Shown here: piece by piece, positions 34,720-64,000 of the stretch
Position numbering within the stretch: the stretch's first letter is position 1
How the letters are laid out: every line of letters starts with the position of its first letter
Assembly (NCBI GenBank): GCA_037783415.1
Contig: JAZGTN010000009.1
Location: forward strand, 11,594,001 to 11,658,000
Direction of reading: 5' to 3'
Length of the DNA: 64,000 nucleotides
DNA from: Leptasterias polaris
Taxonomy: Eukaryota; Echinodermata; Asteroidea; Forcipulatida; Asteriidae
Position numbers and translations under genes: made by a program
The notes under the pieces: model-generated
Seen by the model: the letters and a program-made list of their open reading frames with translations, nothing else
Told to the model about the DNA's origin: nothing
The model's database searches: none

Positions 34720-35240
34720 GTTGTATTTTATGATGAATACCATCCCACATTATAAATAATACACCCATGTAGTTTTGCAGACCCCCCCCAAAAAAAAAAA
34801 CAACAACAAACAGTCAAACAAACAAACACAAAAACCATCGTATTCTTGTGAGCATTGTTTTGTTGTGCTTAGCTAATTTTGTGCATAAAGAGAGGATACC
34901 TTTGATAATTACTCCACAAATTAATGACCATAAAACTTACTTGGTAAAGAGCACTGGATAACTGCTGATTAATCTAAAACATTGTTAGAAATGACATTAT
35001 TTGAAGAAATGTAGTTTTGGAGAAAAAGGTAACATTCTCTCAAAAAATTTGAGTCTGAGAAAGGCTTCAGGCATGAAGCTTTTCTCAGGCTTCTGAAAAC
35101 ACTCAATTCTATGCAACAAGGGTGTTTTTTCTCTCAATAACTTCCTTGCAACTTCGATGACCATTTTGAGCGCAACATTTCACAGATTTGAAATTGTTTG
35201 CATATTCTGGGATACACTGTTTCGTTGAGTTTTGTTTATT
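34720..35240. repeat. Dispersed repeat with hairpin
   Basis: Contains 'aaaacttacttggtaaagag' and the foldback GAGAAAGGCTTCA / TGAAGCTTTTCTC at 35053-35082, a type of repeat I associate with echinoderm genomes. No coding content. Confidence 0.45.
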
Positions 35241-36550
35241 ATGAACTGTCGCTTGAGGGCGCTATACTTGGCCACCGTTTTCCGATAAATGCTTCAGTAA
35301 CTGTACTTTTCGATAGCATTACTGGTGTAAAAGGTTATCTAAACTACTAAATTTTGTACTGATACTGCTTAGATTTACTTATCGGCGTTTAGGGTGAGTG
35401 TTATAGAAGTGTATGTTGGATGTTGTAAATCCGTTTTATAAGGTTTCAAGTTACAATTTCTGCTTTATGTAAGAATTTATGAATTCTAGAGCAAGTTTCT
35501 TCGAGTCCAGAATTTGTTTACTGTAATTCAGTTGTGCATGATCTTATTGATTTTAAGGTGATTATTGTAGTTTCAGGGTAAATTTAGTACATGTAGTATA
35601 TGAGAGGTTCCTGTATTTAGAATGTTTTCCTTATTTGTTTAGGGGATTACCGTTTTGATTACTGAACTGTATGCTGTTTAACCGGACTGAACTATTGTTG
35701 CTGTACTGTTACTGATCTGCTAGTTGTATCCGGTCACAGTAGTAAGTTAATGTTTCCGTTTAAAAATCATTGTTTCTAAAATTACTTTCACTTGCTTCAG
35801 ATGTTTGGACTGTAATAATCTTTCTGTTTTCACGTGTTAAGACTGTTTAGCAGTACTCTGAGCTATGGAATGTGCACTCATTCATGTACTTGGATTTTGT
35901 TTGTTTTTGCAGAATTGAATGCTGATTTATTATTAAAATCTTCATACATTAAAACCGGGTGCGACTCCATTCTTAAATCCTCTGGCCTTCCATACACCAA
36001 GCGGGGATACTGTTCTTTGACAATTAATAAAAGTGTACCCTGCCTTCAACTGCAAAGCAAAGTGTAATGTCACAACACAAATCACTATGGTAATGTAGAC
36101 AACTCATCTTAAGATGGATCTTAATGCTTTGTGAAATCGACCCCTGACCCTTCAAAGGAGGCAATGGTGAAATCTTCCAATTTCGTTTTTCCTTTAAATA
36201 GTGATGGCCTTTTTTAAGGTAACATTTGCCTTAACAGCACAAGAACAAGTCTCAGGCATGGACCTCTATTTATGTATTAGTTATTTCCTGGTTTTGGTTT
36301 TTGTTTTGTTTTTTTGTTTTTTTTACGCAGAGTGTGAGCCAAACCATTAAAACCTTACACATGGTAAAAAGGCTAGTTTCCAGTCAGGCCCCGAGTGTTA
36401 CAATAAATTACAGACAATAAAGAATTATGTAATGGTGAGATAAGAACTTATGTGTATAATTGACTGATTTGCTTGTAATGATAAACTATGCCAGTTTGCA
36501 ATGATGTGCTGAATCTAAACAGTAACCTACACAAACGGTTATGTGCACTG
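35241..36550. other. No gene seen between genes A and B
   Basis: AT-rich intergenic DNA. The open frame at 35834-36067 has no recognisable motif. Confidence 0.45.
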
Positions 36551-36559
36551 TTCTGATAC

Positions 36560-37590
36560 ATAATATTTTATTTTTAATACAGTGATAACAGGGGAGAACA
36601 TCCTACAAATTCTTATTTATATGAAGAAAATTCTTTGACACTTCCTCAGTTTAGCTTGATTTTCTTTTGAACAAAACTAATTGCAAATAAATGTTCTTGT
36701 TATTGCAAAATCACGGTGACTTTTATAAGTCTTTGATATAAGTTACAAGACCAGGGCCTTTTTTCATGGTTCAACTTACCGAATTCTGCGCTTACGATCA
36801 CCATTCTCCGCTTACTCTGCAAGCGCTGAATTAATGCGCTAGCTGTGTAAGCGAAGAATTGACATTTTGTTGTTCTACCTTTTTAAAAGTTATGTTACAT
36901 ACTGAAAAGCACGACAGCGATATTTGTGTGAAACGGGACAAGAACAAAGACCTTGTAAGTAAAAGCACAGAAGCAATCAATGAAATACATTCAGAATGAT
37001 ATTTAATACATAAATCAATAAGCAGAACAATGAGTTAAAGCAAGATTAATAACGGTAAAGCCCATTAATTACAAAGCAGTTAATAAAGCAGGATTTAAGC
37101 AAAACAGAGACAAAATGAATGGTAAGCCGGCAAAGATAAATTAAAGCAAACTAGGTAATATTTACCTTAAGGAGGCTTTAAGAATATGCCTCCGCCTAGT
37201 CAGTTCCCTAACAAGATTTATAAAGTGCAGACGTTAGGCCCAGCATCTCCAACAACAGCCCACACCAGATCAGCCCACAGTCACAGGTAGGTTCTGGTAG
37301 ACATCGACTCGGAAGTTCAGCTCGGAAGCCACGACAGTCCAGAGTCCGGTCCAGCAGCACTGCACTCTTGGCCACGATCCATTGGGTGGAGAGGGAGGTA
37401 GTCGTTGAAGATGGAGAAGATGCGGGCCTAACGCAGCACTATACGGGTCGCACAACCTGTATGCCTGCATGGGCACTGACTGAGGACCACACAAAAGGTG
37501 GTCAAGCCTTTTAAAGGGTGTTACCCGCGCGTAGCCATAATAACTTTCCAGAAAAGAAAAAGAACAAGTGGGGAGGGAAGTATGTAAGGA
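36560..37590. other. Intergenic 5' flank of gene B
   Basis: 36650-36730 resembles the 5' flank of gene A (5860-5990, 'aaatgttcttgttattgcaaaatca'). 37190-37590 is GC-richer and looks like a separate inserted repeat, but no ends were found. Confidence 0.4.
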
Positions 37591-37599
37591 ATGGGGGTC

Positions 37600-38572
37600 G
37601 TAACAGCTACTAGTGGTCAAGTAAACACAGTGAGTCTGCAATCTGATACTTGCTATAATGGACAGTTCATTATATTATTCACTCTGGATTGGTTCAAAGG
37701 AGAGAGTACCTCAACCCCATCCACCAAAAAGATTGCTGATTTATATCTAGAAGAAACAATGCCTTCATATGTGTAGTTTCCAAGATCGCCTTGTGTTACT
37801 GCCAGACCAGCTATAATGGCGACCGCACTATACCCTTTCTTGTTCCTACGTTATTCTGGGCAGTTCATTATATTATTCACTCTGGATTGGTTCAAAGGAG
37901 AGAATACCTCAACCCCATCCACCAAAAAGATTGCTGATTTATATCTAGAAGAAACAATGCCTTCATATGTGTAGTTTCCAAGATCGTTTTGTGTTATTGC
38001 CAGTTTAGTTTTTACCAACTTTGTCCGACCTTTAAGCGTTTGACCTCAACACTAGCATAATAAGTTGCAAGAATTGTGGGGCGATTTTACAGTAGACAAA
38101 AACGTGGCGAAGCCTTACAGTCAGAAACCGTCTCTTACCTAACTAATTATCAAGTATAGTTTTCTTTATTTACATTGTATAAATCGACAAAGCTGTTAAA
38201 CCAGAATTAATGAAGTTTACTTAAAATATCAACTGATCATCGTGTTCGCAAGATTTGCTGTGGAACTCTGGTTATTTAACTTGTGAGTCTTGTCGATCAA
38301 GATTGAGTGAACTTTATCAATGAAATCGATGGATCGACGGTTTTGCATTATGAAACAAACTGGGAGGAAAGATTGAGTATGAAGACTTTAAACTAATCTA
38401 AAGATTAAGGCACGTCACAATATGAAAATTGTTACGATGACCGATCACGATACAATGTATCCAGATCTGGATAGAGTGATAATCAGTATTTATAATGTTT
38501 TACGTGGAATTCAGCAGGGATAGAGGGCGGTATTTGTGCAATTGCCTCGACTGACTTGATTGTCTACAGTAA
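37600..38572 (+). pseudogene. Wrecked V-like Ig cassette upstream of gene B
   Basis: Fragments of V-like exon 1 (8615-9013): 37614-37775 and a second overlapping copy at 37787-37980 both encode FTLDWFKGE and end in the same TAG. Then 38430-38572 carries the exon's remaining part with 'gattgtctacagtaagttc' at its end. The pieces are split by about 450 unrelated bases and lack one reading frame. No signal exon is left upstream. Confidence 0.85.
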
Positions 38573-38995
38573 GTTCTATGACATCATCAACATTAAACTT
38601 CAACAAATCGGTTAGTGTGACACCATAGAAACATGGTGTTCGTGTAACTGATCATTGATGTGTGGGTATTTTTTATTTATTTGGGCTACTTGTAAATATT
38701 TTGTCGTGTAAAATCAAGGTGACATTAAGACCAGTTGTTGTCAAAATCATCCTCGTTCGGCCTCCGTTAGTAAATTGACAAATATACAACTCTGATGACA
38801 AACATTCGGCAATCTTTTCAGTTATTTTGACTTAAATACCATAAAACTTGTGAGTGAGTCAAACCTTTTCAAGTGGAACAGTTGACCGATATTTGAACCG
38901 TTATATGATTATGATCGAGTTGTAAAAAAAAACACCCTACCTGTACATGGATTCGTCCGTCTGCCTTTCAGCTCAAAGCTCATTACTATTAGACC
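38573..38995. other. No gene seen; homologous to 9014-9810
   Basis: Diverged version of the spacer between V-like exon 1 and signal exon 2 of gene A. Confidence 0.5.
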
Positions 38996-38999
38996 AAAA

Positions 39000-39197
39000 G
39001 TACAGTATGTTCCCAAATGCGGAAGTAACCAACACTGTGTGTATACTGCGTTGCGAATCTGAATAAATTGATTTAATTTGTTTTCAATTCATAGTCAAGT
39101 GAACTTCATTGAGTAGGACCTCGTGTTACAACTATTTATTGCTGATGAGACCACAGTCGCCCCATAGTATGGTCTATATAGTATAGTTTTGCAGCGC
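39000..39197 (+). promoter_or_regulatory. Conserved upstream block of gene B (putative promoter)
   Basis: GGAAGTAACC at 39021-39030 preceded by 'ccaaaagtacagta', then 'cctcgtgttacaact', 'gccccatagtatggtct' and 'gttttgcagcgcatgaag'. Same order and spacing class as three blocks upstream of gene A. Confidence 0.4.
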
Positions 39198-62718
<23,521 letters not shown>

Positions 62719-63158
62719 CCCATTTTGCAGCTGTTTCATATTCCTGATAAACAATTAACCAAACACATAAGTTTTGTAAATTTGGTACGGGCTTTATGTC
62801 ACCTTAACGTTCATATACTTTAATTAAACAAAATCAAATCGATGACGTTCAAAGACAAAATAATATATCTCTTTTGCAAATATTGTTTATTTAGAGCAAG
62901 TCTCAAGTTAGGAGTATTAAATAACGGCACATTGAGAAATTTGTTTTGATGTTATTTCATGATATTATGCCTGTCTAACTTAGGTAAATTTCGAGTTTTT
63001 AGTGCACCGGTATTTTTATAATGATTGTAAAGTGCTTGTATATACAGATAGTTGTGGCGTTCTATAGCCTGTGTCCTTGTTGACACAGGTACATGATTCG
63101 ACAAGGCACCGTCACTTATAAGTAATGCATTGTAAACTGACCATGATCATGCCATCAT

Positions 63159-63164
63159 AATAAA
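63159..63164 (+). terminator. Candidate polyadenylation signal of gene B
   Basis: AATAAA 440 nt after the stop, in sequence conserved with 32823-32828 of gene A. Confidence 0.5.
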
Positions 63165-63839
63165 TCCACTCTTACAGGCGAGGAGGATTCTAAAAAAAAA
63201 AATCGAAACGGTATCATCATGGGTGTTTTGAGAGATGTCTTTTATCTGGAAAGTTTTGCTGAAAATCGACGGTGGATGGTCAAATCTGGTGACACGGAAC
63301 AAATCTTAATTCATACTTTTGTAACTTTTTCAATTGAAGCATACTCTCAGGATTTATGCAGAAAAATCTATAAAAAAGTATTGTGTTATATGTTGTAACA
63401 GATATAAACATCGTTTGCTTTTTGATAATTGCCTTTATATAGTTTATGATATTAATGTTTTATGCAAAAACTCAAAAGTATTATGATTATTGTTGGACTA
63501 AAATCAGCCTGTATGAATGACCATTTATATAACAATAATAATACGTAAAGTCGATGGAGAATACGTACACGATATTGATATTTTTGTACCAGTAGTTTAG
63601 TTAATTAATTCATGATGATGTAGTAACATGATGGTTAATTTCATAAATCAAATTTTATCAAGTATTATTATACCAGTTTCTGAAATTTGAATATGCTCCA
63701 GAAAAATAGCTTGATCTTGCTGATTTTGGCAGAGACTAGCACTAGTTCCTTTTACTGAACATGATAAAACATACTTTTCGTTTTCTGTGTAAGGACAAGT
63801 CAATCCTTTTTACTGAAAATACTAAGTGAGATTGAGTTC

Positions 63840-64000
63840 ACTTCTTAATAGCTATTCACAACCACGCAGGTTACGGAGTATGGGCAATTGAGTATGGGTA
63901 CGGTCACTGACAATAAACTAAAATGGAGTAGTAACCCTAAAATACTCTGTGGTAAAGCTAGACAACGGCTCTATTCCCTCAGAACATTTAACCCTTTGAC
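63840..64000 (+). mobile_element. Start of decayed LINE, cut by window edge
   Basis: Matches 33490-33625 downstream of gene A (RQRLYSLR). Similarity stops at a TTAA followed by CCCTTTGAC at the very end of the window. Confidence 0.5.

Noticed and set aside
35834..36067. Small gene between A and B
   Set aside because: No motif, no splice context and no counterpart next to gene A.
37190..37590. LTR or primer-binding region of a retrovirus-like element
   Set aside because: No paired repeat, no TG...CA ends and no gag/pol frame nearby.

Overview
The window looks like genomic DNA of an invertebrate deuterostome, most likely an echinoderm. This is inferred from AT-rich, intron-rich genes with GT-AG splice sites, tRNA-derived SINEs, many foldback and TIR elements, and Penelope, piggyBac, hAT, mariner-like and long-TIR DNA transposons. 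I saw nothing prokaryotic, viral or CRISPR-like. No species call is possible from sequence alone.

The window holds two head-to-tail paralogous receptor tyrosine kinase (RTK) genes on the + strand: gene A (8052-32447) and gene B (39198-62718). I traced each exon by exon. Nearly all ectodomain exons begin and end in phase 1. The shared architecture is signal peptide, V-like Ig, four further Ig domains, one FN3, a 24-nt microexon, a novel Cys-containing juxtamembrane domain with a basic RRRR (furin-like) site, TM helix, juxtamembrane segment, tyrosine kinase and a short Tyr-bearing tail. The two spliced CDSs keep frame (about 1176 aa for A with its second first-exon cassette, about 1189 aa for B). 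The kinase exons are almost identical between A and B; the distal Ig domains have diverged.

Upstream of gene A is a tandem array of 'cassettes', each a signal-peptide exon with or without a V-like Ig exon, preceded by a repeated upstream block with a conserved GGAAGTAACC motif. Two cassettes are complete (8052/8615 and 10017/10359), one signal exon is frameshifted (14862), and an unrelated signal exon (15828) precedes a third V-like exon (16827). Gene B has one complete cassette (39198/39742) plus wreckage of another (37600-38572). This looks like birth and death of alternative N-termini on a constant signalling module, and is the most interesting host-gene system here.

Mobile DNA: 1-7750 holds a 5'-truncated LINE, a TTAA-flanked TIR element, a TA-flanked TIR element and a 1.3-kb tandem duplication. 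Because A and B are paralogs, empty sites date several insertions as post-duplication. Gene B carries (i) a 6.7-kb DNA transposon with about 450-bp TIRs and a two-exon, about 1566-aa ORF containing a FEN/XPG-like nuclease region (43866-50576), itself nested in another element, (ii) an apparently intact piggyBac element with a two-exon 591-aa transposase (56998-60293), and (iii) a Penelope GIY-YIG fragment. Gene A carries a 919-bp hAT-type non-autonomous element with a perfect 8-bp target duplication (30544-31462) and a LINE 3' tail (22934-23218). The intergenic stretch (32.5-39 kb) holds a decayed LINE, dispersed repeats and the cassette remnants.
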